Shown one piece after another: positions 1 to 9,300 of a stretch of 64,000 nt of DNA (its first letter is position 1; every line of letters starts with the position of its first letter). The DNA is taken from the NCBI GenBank assembly GCA_910578555.1, contig CAJTPS010000015.1, positions 19,543 through 83,542 on the forward strand, in the 5' to 3' direction. This stretch comes from an uncultured Lachnospiraceae bacterium. GTDB lineage: Bacteria; Bacillota; Clostridia; Lachnospirales; Lachnospiraceae. Below the pieces are notes generated by a model. It saw only the letters and a program-made list of their open reading frames with translations. It had not been told where the DNA came from and made no database searches. Made by a program: the position numbers and the translations under genes.

Positions 1-1
1 G

Positions 2-889
2 GTCCGGGCTTTGACGGACAAGGGCGATGCGGTCATGATCCAGCAGCCGGTGTACTATCCTTTCAGTGCGGTGATCAGGGACAATGGCAGAATGCTGGTC
101 AATAATGAACTGGTACTGAGGGACGGGCATTATGAAATAGACTTTGAGGATTTCGAGCAGAAGATAATTGCACACAAAGTAAAACTGTTTGTGCTGTGCA
201 GTCCGCATAATCCGGTTGGAAGGGTCTGGACAGAGGAGGAACTGTGCCGGATCGGGGATATCTGTCTGAAACATGATGTGAAAGTGGTCAGCGATGAGAT
301 CCATAGTGATTTTGTCTATGAAGGCAGAAAGCATCATGTATTTACCACGGTGAATCCGGACTTGCAGGAATTCAGCATCATCTGCACTGCGCCGAGCAAA
401 ACGTTTAATCTGGCCGGGCTGCAGGTTTCCAATATTTTCATTCCGAATGAGAAGATCCGACAGGCATTCAGACAGCAGATGTCGGCAGTGGGATATCAGG
501 AGGTTAATATGATCGGACTCCATGCCTGTCAGGCGGCTTATGAAACCGGACGGGAGTGGTTGGAGGAATTAAAGGTGTACCTGCGGGGGAATCTGGACTA
601 TGCCAGAGATTTCCTGGCGAACAATCTGCCGCAGATCAAACTGATCGAACCGGAGGGGACTTATCTGCTCTGGCTGGACTGCCGCGGACTGGGACTGCCG
701 GAGGAACGTCTGGAACATATGATTGTTCAGGAGGCAAAGCTGTGGCTGGATGCCGGAGCCATCTTCGGCGCTGCCGGCGAAGGATTCGAGCGGATTAATA
801 TGGCGTGTCCGCGGGCGGTGCTTAGTGAAGCGCTGGAGAGACTGCGGAGAGCGGTGGAGAAAATGGAAAAGCATCAGCAGGCAGGCTGA
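2..889 (+). CDS. MalY/PatB-type PLP aminotransferase (C-S lyase), 5' end outside the window
   Basis: The frame is open from base 2, so the gene enters from the left edge and about 90-100 N-terminal residues are missing compared with the usual ~390. What remains is the PLP-dependent fold type I large domain and C-terminal domain. Visible family motifs are QQPVYYPF, the substrate/PLP loop SPHNPVGRVW, SDEIHSDFVY (Asp that contacts the pyridine nitrogen) and TAPSKTFNLAGLQ, whose Lys should form the Schiff base. These match the cystathionine beta-lyase/PatB family, which cleaves C-S bonds of cysteine conjugates and related substrates in the cytoplasm. Which substrate is used cannot be told from sequence. 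The next gene starts 77 bp downstream on the same strand and may be co-transcribed. Confidence 0.86.
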   Translation, partial: VRALTDKGDAVMIQQPVYYPFSAVIRDNGRMLVNNELVLRDGHYEIDFEDFEQKIIAHKVKLFVLCSPHNPVGRVWTEEELCRIGDICLKHDVKVVSDEIHSDFVYEGRKHHVFTTVNPDLQEFSIICTAPSKTFNLAGLQVSNIFIPNEKIRQAFRQQMSAVGYQEVNMIGLHACQAAYETGREWLEELKVYLRGNLDYARDFLANNLPQIKLIEPEGTYLLWLDCRGLGLPEERLEHMIVQEAKLWLDAGAIFGAAGEGFERINMACPRAVLSEALERLRRAVEKMEKHQQAG

Positions 890-965
890 ATTTCGGAAGT
901 GGAATAAATGGCTGGCGTATGATAAAATGAGTAGAAAATATTAAAAGATCGGGGAGAAGAATGCC

Positions 966-1886
966 ATGAAATATTTAGTGATCGGCGCGGGCGGAACAGG
1001 CGGAAGCATCGGTGCGTATATGACGGAGGCGGGCAAGGATGTGACCCTTATAGCGCGGGGTGAGCATTTGCGGCGGATGATGGAGCATGGACTGAAAATG
1101 GAGACGACAGGAAAGGGCAGCTATGTCGTAAATCCTGTCCGGGCGACAGACATGGAGCATTATGACGGGCAGCCTGACATTATTTTTGTCTGCGTGAAAG
1201 GATACTCGCTGGAAGAGACGATCCCTTTTATCAGGCGTGTCGCAAAGGAAAACACGATCGTGATACCGATTCTGAATCTGTACGGCACAGGAGGCAGAAT
1301 GCAGGAGAAACTGCCGGGGCTGCTGGTCATGGACGGCTGTATCTACATCGCCGGTGAGATCAAAGAGCCGGGAACGATATTACTGCGGGGAGATATTTTC
1401 CGGATCGTGTATGGCGTGCGCGACCCACAAGAACTCCGGCCGGAACTGTTCGAGGTGGCGAAGGATCTGAAAGACAGCGGTATTGACGGCGTGTTGTCTG
1501 ATAATATCAGACGTGACGCGCTGCAGAAGTTTGCTTTCGTGTCACCGATGGCGGCATGTGGACTGTACTATCATGTTTCCGCAGGAGAGGCACAGAAGAC
1601 CGGAGAGCCCAGAGACACATTTGTGAAGCTGATGAAAGAGATCGATGCGCTGGCGGTGGCGATGGGAGTTCCGTTCCTGGTGGACATTGTGACGACGAAT
1701 CTGCAGATTCTGGATACCCTTAATCCGGAGGCGAGCACTTCGATGCAGCGTGACGTCTATGCGGGCAAATCCTCCGAGATCGACGGTCTGATCTATGAGG
1801 TGGTACGCATGGGACAGCGCTATGGCGTGCCGACACCGACTTATGAAATGATAGCGGATAAGGCGAGAGCGGGCGGACTTGCGTGA
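966..1886 (+). CDS. Ketopantoate reductase (ApbA/PanE) family protein
   Basis: A 306-residue NAD(P)-dependent oxidoreductase, normal family length. It opens with the Rossmann dinucleotide loop GAGGTGGSIG, followed by the arginine-containing NADPH-selecting segment LIARGEHL. The helical C-terminal half contains the family pattern with SMQRDVYAGKSSEIDGL, where the Ser/Asp pair normally binds ketopantoate. Authentic PanE makes pantoate for coenzyme A. However, many Clostridia carry several PanE-like paralogs of unknown substrate and no pan genes are adjacent, so the specific reaction is inferred only to family level. The start is chosen for GGGGAG eight bases upstream. It lies between an aminotransferase-type lyase and a small unknown gene on the same strand. 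Confidence 0.85.
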   Translation: MKYLVIGAGGTGGSIGAYMTEAGKDVTLIARGEHLRRMMEHGLKMETTGKGSYVVNPVRATDMEHYDGQPDIIFVCVKGYSLEETIPFIRRVAKENTIVIPILNLYGTGGRMQEKLPGLLVMDGCIYIAGEIKEPGTILLRGDIFRIVYGVRDPQELRPELFEVAKDLKDSGIDGVLSDNIRRDALQKFAFVSPMAACGLYYHVSAGEAQKTGEPRDTFVKLMKEIDALAVAMGVPFLVDIVTTNLQILDTLNPEASTSMQRDVYAGKSSEIDGLIYEVVRMGQRYGVPTPTYEMIADKARAGGLA

Positions 1887-1942
1887 GGAGAAGCGGGGAA
1901 GAACGCTTTTGGTAGAAAATATAGATGGAAATGGAGCACAGC

Positions 1943-2158
1943 ATGGAAACCACAGAGAAAAAATTTAAAGAAAAATATCTGACCGGTGAAATCGGGTTTG
2001 AGGAAATTGACGATTACAGTCAGGAATGGGGATTCAGTGACGAGCCCGTCACGCTGCGGGAGTATCTGGGACTGAATGCGGAGGAAGAGGACGCATGGGT
2101 GAGCGTCGGGGACGAAGCGCTCAAAGAGCTTTTGGACCGGCAGCGCATTGAAAGATAA
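1943..2158 (+). CDS. Small acidic hypothetical protein (71 aa)
   Basis: An acidic soluble protein with no signal peptide and no membrane segment. Three in-frame ATGs exist (1925, 1931, 1943). I prefer 1943 because GGAG sits six bases upstream, while the other two lack a plausible ribosome site. Its pattern (EKYLTGEIGFEEIDDY, then LREYLGLNAEEEDAW) recalls short single-domain proteins common in Lachnospiraceae, but I cannot name a family. It follows the PanE-family gene by 56 bp and its base composition matches the upstream housekeeping genes, so it probably belongs to that transcription unit and not to the AT-rich island that follows. Confidence 0.6.
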   Translation: METTEKKFKEKYLTGEIGFEEIDDYSQEWGFSDEPVTLREYLGLNAEEEDAWVSVGDEALKELLDRQRIER

Positions 2159-2321
2159 ATCAGACTCAAGTGTATTCATAAATCCTCATTTTTATTTCAA
2201 ATTATTGCATGGATCAAGTATTGCTGATGAAATTTGTTTTCATATAGGTTTTAAATCATAGATATCCTGTATTTTATTCCCTTAAGTGAAAAGATTGAAT
2301 TATAAATAAATGAGATGTGTT

Positions 2322-2350
2322 TTGCAATAATATATGGTAAGATATATAAT
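2322..2350 (+). promoter_or_regulatory. Sigma-A type promoter of the three-gene island
   Basis: TTGCAA (2322-2327), a 17-bp spacer, then a perfect TATAAT (2345-2350). The 5' leader to the large gene is about 70 bases. The gap 2159-2427 is AT-rich and has no other recognisable feature. The GC drop here marks the left border of the accessory island. Confidence 0.65.
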
Positions 2351-2427
2351 ATCAAATGTAATAAGGTTATATAAGTGCATTGACGAGATAAAAAAGAAGT
2401 AAATGTTGTACAGACAATAAAACGGAA

Positions 2428-5400
2428 ATGGATGCAAAGAATATGAATTATACAAATGATATTATTTTTGCTATAGCAATAAAGTGCGGGGAAGATTTTG
2501 CAAAAGCAGGCAACTTTATAGATAAGGTGGAGAAGCATGTCGAATTGTCTAAGGATGAGACAAGGGGGATAATGTTTCGCCGCGCAGGGACAGATGAAAA
2601 AATTGGAGATAGAAACTGGCTGGAGGATATCAGAACGGAGCATAGTGCAGTATGCTCTGAAATACATGTGCATGGGCAAGAAGAACTGGGAATCATTAAC
2701 AACCCTGAAGGCATCAAAAATTTAAGCGACAGGTTTCAAACATATTTTGTTTTGCTGATTGAAGAGAAAGATTTGCCGGAAATCGTTCAATATCAGGAAA
2801 TGATTCTTTTGATGGCAGGGTATCGCAAAGTAAAAGTTTATGGTTATATTGCAGGAAGCAGCAAGTTTTACTATAAGCTGTCACAATACTTATATTTGGC
2901 GATACAAGACATGGGGCTGGGCAACTATGTATACTATCGTTATGAGGATAAAGGAAGGATACATCCTCAGAAGGTACAAAGCAATAATATGCGCCAATCG
3001 AGCGGGTTCCTCCCATTGATGATTGTAAATGAGAACAATAGAACGCGATTGAAAGAAAAGTGTACAGCGCAGCTTGGAAATATTACAATAAAAGAGATTA
3101 TCTACGATGAAGGTATAACATACAATGACTTGAAACCGAAAATAAAATGGCGGGAATTGGGCGGCATTATTATGTTGCTATTACACAACAGAGAGGCCAT
3201 ACAGAAACTGGATTCTGCAAGAGTAGAAAAGATATTTTCTAATCTGGATATGCTGGCGGTGGCATTACTTGCGTATTCCATGAAAGAATTTGCGGGTGAT
3301 ATCACTTTGCAGGAGTTTAGTTCTTATGCTAATTTGCAGCAACAGTATGCGAATGCCTGTCATCAGCTTATGGAAAATATAGTATTCCATTCAGAGGCTG
3401 GCTGGGGGACGATTTCGATTCGTATCCATAAGAATGATGCAGATGATAAGAGAAGTTATTTAAGTACGGCATATGGATTGGCAGGTATACAGAATTCGCT
3501 TTTTGAAGTTAAAATAAGGGATTTTAGCGGTGATAAAACAGGAAAAAATATTGCAGAACATTTTTGCGCAAATCTGGAGGTAGAATACGAGCAGGACTTT
3601 GTAAACCTTAAGCCAGAGGATTTATTTGCGAGCATATTAGGAACAGACAGTACGTTTGCGGGATCATGGCAGAGGTATTATACAGCGGAACGGCATATGG
3701 GAAAGCATATGGGACTGCGTATTTTCCAAAAAATAGTAAAAGACTGTAATGGGTATTTCAAGGCGGAGAGCCATAATGGTTACCGTAAGCAGGGCGGAGA
3801 CGACTATACATATCAACTAAATCATATTGAGAGTGGATATGTTATGCCGGGAACGGCATATGAGATTTTATTGCCGTTGATGAGAGAACAGGATATATAT
3901 GGTGCCAAAAGCGTAAGTCAGGATTATAGTGACTGGATTGTGCAGAATGTATCTGGTTTAATCAAACTGGAAACACAAATATATGCCGTTGACGCGGAAC
4001 TTTACGAAAATGCGAATCAAGAGGAGAAAAATCGGCAGGTACAACAAATTGCGGAACGCATCATAGAGCGTGTCAAAACATGTAAAGAGAATGTTGTGGC
4101 TATTAATGCGCAAAATCGTGATAAGAACTGCGCGGAGATGTATGGGAAGGGAATTATACAAGCGGTTTATGCAGTCAAATCAATCCCGCATATTGTAGTA
4201 TATAATTGTACGTATGAGTTTGCACGGGAAATCAAGAATGTATTTGAGCAAATTTATGTAACGGGAATGTACCACTACTTTGCGGATGATATGAGTCAAA
4301 TTGCCATAATGACTCAGGATAATGAACAGACGGTGTATGTTCTGGGGAATGCATGGATGACGGATGCATTGAATCAATATATCAGCAGGACACAAGGAAT
4401 TCGATATAATCCGCTGCATGTAGATGAGATGATCGAAATCGACTGGAATCAAGTGATCAGTCAATATATTCCGTATGATGTATTGATTAAAGATCAAGGG
4501 GATACTTTGTTTGAAAAATATACGCTCAAAATTTTGGAAGAGAATATACAGAAGGATGAATTTGGATGTAAGATTGAGACAACGCATATGCGTTTAGGAT
4601 CAACGGTACATATTGATACATTTTATGAGGGAGAGATCCTTTTCGGGAATAAATACTTCGTATCAAGATTTGCATTCCTGATGTTAAAAGATTTATATAA
4701 AGATGTCGTAAAAAAGAGGAAAATTACTATATATGGTTATGCCAGCTATTCTGAAACGCTGGTGGTAACATTGCGGAATGCCTTACATACAATAAATGAT
4801 AAACTGGAATTGGATTATATTTTGCTGGAGAGAGAAGAAGAACACCGGGATGCTGCGCATACGGACCGCATACGCTATGAAGAAAGGTTCTGGGAAGAGG
4901 AAGCCAATGAGCAGGCAAAAAAAGAAAGACAAAAATATATGAAAGACAGGGACTACATTATTGTGGTGCCTATTAATTCTACATTAAAAACCCATCAACG
5001 CCTAATCAGTAAGCTGTGTGAGGAAAATGGCAGGATTTCTGATAAAAGAATACTCAGGAATTATGCATTGATATTGATTGGACCGGAAGAGTCCAGCGCA
5101 TACTGGAAACGTCGAAAGAATAAGGAGTTGCAATGTGTTTATAAAGTGAAACCCAATCCGAAATATTTCATTTCGGTTTCGGCTGACTATCAGGAACCGC
5201 TTGAATGTAAAATGTGTTTCCCGATTGATCCGCTTCATGAAAGACCGTTGATAGAAGTAAACGCTGCGTCTACTATCCCGAACCAGGCGTTTGGCATTGT
5301 GCAGAGCGGATGTGGGAAAGAGATAGAGGATTCGGTAATTGAAGAAACAATAAAAGAGGAACGAAATAAATTACAGGTACTAAAAAATTGTGTGCTATAT

Positions 5401-8400
5401 TGTCATATTGTAAGAAACGAAACACATTTTCTCTATTATATTCAAACAGAAAAACTGGCGACAAAAGAAAGTGATAAGATAAGAGAATCGCTGTGGCAAT
5501 GGATGCAAAGAAATGAGATATCAATCAAGGAGAATGAGTATAATATCATTGTTGCACCGATGCATTATAGCAATTGCAAATTTGTCGAAATCGTAAATGA
5601 TGTTGTGTTTCAGGGGATGGCATCTGTGATTCGAATTGATTTCAATAAGGATTTTAGAAGTAATGTACAGGCGAAATTTTCATATATTAGACAATATATC
5701 AGGCAATTGAATAATATGGGAGAACAAAGATTACTGAACTTTCAATTTGCAGACGACAATATAGTTACTGGAAGAACGTTTTACCGCGCAAAAAGCCTGA
5801 TAGAATCTATTGTGTCGATGGATGATTATCAACACGAAAATGTGGAAATAACAATTTTTGACCGTGTCTTTACGTTGATTGACAGAAATTCTCCGATGAC
5901 CAGAATGCAGTACATTAATTCTGATACAAGGGCAGAACTGGATGTGTTCTTCTATTCTTTCCTGCGGCTTGAAATCTCAAGTCTTAGAAACTATGGTGAT
6001 TCATGCGTCCTGTGTAATCTGCAAAAAGAGGCGGAGAGATTACATGAGACAGCCTCGACGGCAATTGTTGCAGATTATTGGAAAACAGGTAATGAAAAAT
6101 TCGGTTTGCTAACAGTTGAGGATGCAGATGAAAAGCAGATACAGAAAGACGCGGATGCAAAACAGAGAAAAAAGGTAAAGGGAGGGTATGCAGAGCGTGC
6201 GTACCGCAGATTGTTATGTTCTCATATCATAAAAAAGATTTTAGATGATTTAGGCGGGAATAATCGGACCGTTGACTCGGCTAAAATTTTATTGAAGATT
6301 ATGACGATAAGCTATGAGAACAATGAAGACAAAGATGAGGCTTTCGAGTATGTGATTTCTTATTTGAAAGTATGTTCTCGTCCTTTTCTGGTATTCCAAA
6401 AATCTGTCAAAGAAGCGATTTATGATATTATACTGATTCTGATTGAATATATTACAAAAAAATATCAGGATGCGGAAGAAATTACAATTGACAATATTAT
6501 ACGACGTTGCAGCGGGGATAAGGCATATTGGCTGGGTCTAACGGAGGACTGGCACAAGTTTGAAGAGGTATTTCTTACAGACAGAACATTTGAGCAGCAG
6601 CGTGATTTGGTGCTGATGATCATCAAACAATTGACGGAGCTTAAGAGTAATTATATTCTTCGCAAAGAGAATATGTACGGCATATTTGCTTTTATGCGCC
6701 AGAATATCGACAAGGACACGAGTATCACGAAAACAAAAAAGAAGGAGCAATTTGAGGATTTCTGGAAAAGATATGTGATTCATGTTAAAAAGCTTACAGG
6801 GATAAGTTCTGATACCAGTAAAAGTATGTGGCTGGATAATATGCTAATGGATGAAATGAATGATAACTGGTGGATAGGAGAAGGCGGGATAGATGCAACT
6901 TTCGCTAAAATAATCCGTTTAGAAAATACAATGAATTTTCAAAGCGGATTAGAAAATTTATATAAGAAGCTGCAGGCAGATGATGGATATTGGGAGAATG
7001 CAGAGTGGTATATCGAATGCTTTTGCAATAAAGACAGCTATAATCGAATTGCCCAAAAACATTTAGAGAAATGGAATGAAGAATACAATATTATAAAGAA
7101 TAATGAGATGTGGGAAAAAAGCTTTCTGAATCAAATATCAAACAAAGCGGTTTTTCATCCGGTTTCTGCAAGAAATGCGCTGGGTGTGGAAAGAAGCAAA
7201 ATCATGAACAGAGCGGTTAGTGAGATGCAGGGGTGCGTGGCAGACCCTTTGGATGCTTTGGTTGAGAATAGATACAAAGAATATATTCAAGGATATCAAT
7301 TTGAGAATTTTATTATTCTAATGAAAAAAATTGGCTGGTATACAGAAAAAACATGTACATCTATAGGGATTAGGAATATTACATGTTGTCTTATGCTTAA
7401 AAGAATATGCGCGGACGCAAAGATTGGCGAAAACGAACTGCTCGACAGGATAGATAAGATGGCGAAGCTTACGGGTGTTATCATGGGAGAGATTCCGGTA
7501 CAGATATACGCTGAGTATGCGGACAGCTCGGAATTTTATAAAGAAGCAGTCAGAGAGGCTTTTTATCAAAAAGAAAATGAATTGAAAATAGCGGGAGGAA
7601 AAAGCTTTCATAAAAAAATAGAAGAATTCCGCGCAGAGAAGCGCTATCATAGAATTGGTGACAATACAGGGTATATCCCGGCGTTGGATGAGGCGTTGGA
7701 AAGGCGGCTGAATGACCAAAAGATACTGGCACAACTGGATGAGTATGGGTTTGTTTATCATGAAGATGGGTATTTCCTATGGAAGCTGGGGAGAAAGAGT
7801 AAATATCCGCTGTATTTACAAGCTATATTTCCCCGCAAAGAAATAGGTAAAGCAATCTATGAAATCCGTAATGTACTTGCGCTGGCAAATGAAATAGAAA
7901 AAAGTCTGTTTGACGCTGGTATGCAGAACTATCTGCGTGAAATCGATATGACAAAAAGTCAATTGGATGTGTTAAAACGAGAGAAAAGCACTGTGCACAC
8001 AAAAGAGACAAAACGGATTGGAAAACAGCAGGAACAAGCAGGAGGCGCTCTGGCAAAGCAACATGATGCATTGGTTTTATTAAGCGATCTGCAGGTGAGC
8101 AAATTGTATCGCAACAGTTTGGAAAGAGATTTGTATGCGCCGGAGAATACGCTTAATGAATGGAAATGGAGTCAGGTTCCGGTAATTTTGAAAGGTAACA
8201 TAGAGATAGAGGAGGACATGCACAGCACGGCAAAAGAAAATATAAAGGTAAAGATTCATAATAAAGATGTTTTTGGGGATGGACGGGCGATCAATGATGA
8301 TGATTGTCTGATCACTATAAATGGTCAAGAGGAGCAGATGACGGCGCTATTGTTGGCGACAATCCTGAATGTTAAGGAAGAAGGAAGGGGGAAAAGTAAT

Positions 8401-8784
8401 GCAAACGGGATAATGGAGGTATATTTGGAAGTGACAGATGAACAGATGCTGCGCATCAGTAATGAGACGGAATGCAAAGAAGATATCGACGATATGACAA
8501 AGTTTCTGGAACGGGAACCGTTAAACGAGGAAAGCGGAATTACTGTGTGGACGCTGAACTGTTATATAAAGCGAATGAAAGTAGCTTTTATTCGTGATAA
8601 AATAAACAGGGTAACGTCTAAAGAGGAACTTCTGGAAGCGGTGAATTATGCAAAAAAGTTGATGTCAGAGGAATTTTGTGTTAGGATGAATCTGAAATAT
8701 GACGATACAAAAAGAAAATATTTTTGTTATGAACTGCCTATTTTGTGGGCAAAATATGAAAAACAGAGGGAACGGGAAGCTTAG
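2428..8784 (+). CDS. Giant GHKL-ATPase / phosphoribosyltransferase-like protein (2118 aa), first gene of a putative conflict or stress-signalling operon
   Basis: No signal peptide or membrane segment, so cytoplasmic. Domains seen: (1) residues ~300-485, a histidine-kinase-type (GHKL) ATPase fold with N-box QLMENIVFHS, a D-x-S-G segment IRDFSGDKTGKN and G-box GKHMGLRIFQKI, but no dimerisation/phospho-His domain. (2) ~580-660, an alpha/beta segment that could be STAS-like. (3) ~715-900, a phosphoribosyltransferase-like region beginning MRLGSTVHIDTF. (4) ~1040-1160, a second such region with a PRPP-loop-like motif FADDNIVTGRTFYRAK. (5) ~1240-1950, long helical part. (6) ~1960-2075, a degenerate GHKL-like unit ending GITVWTLNCYIKRM. 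The start at 2428 has a weak ribosome site; ATG 2443 is an alternative. Strongly AT-rich compared with flanking genes, suggesting transfer. Domain calls are pattern-based; overall function unknown. Confidence 0.72.
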   Translation: MDAKNMNYTNDIIFAIAIKCGEDFAKAGNFIDKVEKHVELSKDETRGIMFRRAGTDEKIGDRNWLEDIRTEHSAVCSEIHVHGQEELGIINNPEGIKNLSDRFQTYFVLLIEEKDLPEIVQYQEMILLMAGYRKVKVYGYIAGSSKFYYKLSQYLYLAIQDMGLGNYVYYRYEDKGRIHPQKVQSNNMRQSSGFLPLMIVNENNRTRLKEKCTAQLGNITIKEIIYDEGITYNDLKPKIKWRELGGIIMLLLHNREAIQKLDSARVEKIFSNLDMLAVALLAYSMKEFAGDITLQEFSSYANLQQQYANACHQLMENIVFHSEAGWGTISIRIHKNDADDKRSYLSTAYGLAGIQNSLFEVKIRDFSGDKTGKNIAEHFCANLEVEYEQDFVNLKPEDLFASILGTDSTFAGSWQRYYTAERHMGKHMGLRIFQKIVKDCNGYFKAESHNGYRKQGGDDYTYQLNHIESGYVMPGTAYEILLPLMREQDIYGAKSVSQDYSDWIVQNVSGLIKLETQIYAVDAELYENANQEEKNRQVQQIAERIIERVKTCKENVVAINAQNRDKNCAEMYGKGIIQAVYAVKSIPHIVVYNCTYEFAREIKNVFEQIYVTGMYHYFADDMSQIAIMTQDNEQTVYVLGNAWMTDALNQYISRTQGIRYNPLHVDEMIEIDWNQVISQYIPYDVLIKDQGDTLFEKYTLKILEENIQKDEFGCKIETTHMRLGSTVHIDTFYEGEILFGNKYFVSRFAFLMLKDLYKDVVKKRKITIYGYASYSETLVVTLRNALHTINDKLELDYILLEREEEHRDAAHTDRIRYEERFWEEEANEQAKKERQKYMKDRDYIIVVPINSTLKTHQRLISKLCEENGRISDKRILRNYALILIGPEESSAYWKRRKNKELQCVYKVKPNPKYFISVSADYQEPLECKMCFPIDPLHERPLIEVNAASTIPNQAFGIVQSGCGKEIEDSVIEETIKEERNKLQVLKNCVLYCHIVRNETHFLYYIQTEKLATKESDKIRESLWQWMQRNEISIKENEYNIIVAPMHYSNCKFVEIVNDVVFQGMASVIRIDFNKDFRSNVQAKFSYIRQYIRQLNNMGEQRLLNFQFADDNIVTGRTFYRAKSLIESIVSMDDYQHENVEITIFDRVFTLIDRNSPMTRMQYINSDTRAELDVFFYSFLRLEISSLRNYGDSCVLCNLQKEAERLHETASTAIVADYWKTGNEKFGLLTVEDADEKQIQKDADAKQRKKVKGGYAERAYRRLLCSHIIKKILDDLGGNNRTVDSAKILLKIMTISYENNEDKDEAFEYVISYLKVCSRPFLVFQKSVKEAIYDIILILIEYITKKYQDAEEITIDNIIRRCSGDKAYWLGLTEDWHKFEEVFLTDRTFEQQRDLVLMIIKQLTELKSNYILRKENMYGIFAFMRQNIDKDTSITKTKKKEQFEDFWKRYVIHVKKLTGISSDTSKSMWLDNMLMDEMNDNWWIGEGGIDATFAKIIRLENTMNFQSGLENLYKKLQADDGYWENAEWYIECFCNKDSYNRIAQKHLEKWNEEYNIIKNNEMWEKSFLNQISNKAVFHPVSARNALGVERSKIMNRAVSEMQGCVADPLDALVENRYKEYIQGYQFENFIILMKKIGWYTEKTCTSIGIRNITCCLMLKRICADAKIGENELLDRIDKMAKLTGVIMGEIPVQIYAEYADSSEFYKEAVREAFYQKENELKIAGGKSFHKKIEEFRAEKRYHRIGDNTGYIPALDEALERRLNDQKILAQLDEYGFVYHEDGYFLWKLGRKSKYPLYLQAIFPRKEIGKAIYEIRNVLALANEIEKSLFDAGMQNYLREIDMTKSQLDVLKREKSTVHTKETKRIGKQQEQAGGALAKQHDALVLLSDLQVSKLYRNSLERDLYAPENTLNEWKWSQVPVILKGNIEIEEDMHSTAKENIKVKIHNKDVFGDGRAINDDDCLITINGQEEQMTALLLATILNVKEEGRGKSNANGIMEVYLEVTDEQMLRISNETECKEDIDDMTKFLEREPLNEESGITVWTLNCYIKRMKVAFIRDKINRVTSKEELLEAVNYAKKLMSEEFCVRMNLKYDDTKRKYFCYELPILWAKYEKQREREA

Positions 8785-8796
8785 GGAGGTGTCGCG

Positions 8797-9300
8797 ATGA
8801 GAATTGTGATTTTGGAAGATTATCCGGATAGACTGGCTGGGACAGTGCAGCAGCTAAACGATATTTGCCCGGGATGCGAAGTGGACGTATTGTGTTATAA
8901 TCCGCAGAATGATTATGGAACCAAAACAGAGGAATTGAGACAGAAGCTTTCCTGCAATGTAACGATTGTAAATTACTGGAATCTGGAAGAGCAGCTTGAC
9001 GAGTTGTATAATGATCCGGATACACTGTTTCTGTTTGATACCGACATTGACCGAGGCGCTGTGATTGAGGTGTTCGAGTATCGGATTAATGTGCGATATG
9101 CGTTGAAAAAGCGAGATGATGAAGGCGAACAATCATACAGAATATGGTTTTATACGACTGTTGAGCATTTGAAACGCGCAATAGAGAGAACATTTGGAGA
9201 ACACGTCATTGTGGCGGGACAAAATGGTACGTCGCTTCGGTTGGAGCTGGAAGGTTGCCCTACCTTCGTTGAAGCATTAGGAATACATCAAGCTGTATAA
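8797..9300 (+). CDS. Stand-alone receiver-like (REC) protein, no output domain
   Basis: A 167-residue protein resembling a CheY/response-regulator receiver. It starts MRIVILEDYP, with the paired acidic residues E7/D8 after strand 1, and has LFLFDTDI with D81 where the phospho-acceptor Asp sits. WFYTT follows at the strand-4 position. The conserved Lys of strand 5 is not evident, so phosphorylation is uncertain. No DNA-binding or enzymatic output domain follows. GGGAGG lies seven bases before the ATG, and the gene begins 12 bp after the giant gene. The downstream gene starts immediately at its stop, so the three are almost certainly one operon. The natural hypothesis is that it partners the GHKL module of the giant protein; this is inference. 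Confidence 0.6.
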   Translation: MRIVILEDYPDRLAGTVQQLNDICPGCEVDVLCYNPQNDYGTKTEELRQKLSCNVTIVNYWNLEEQLDELYNDPDTLFLFDTDIDRGAVIEVFEYRINVRYALKKRDDEGEQSYRIWFYTTVEHLKRAIERTFGEHVIVAGQNGTSLRLELEGCPTFVEALGIHQAV

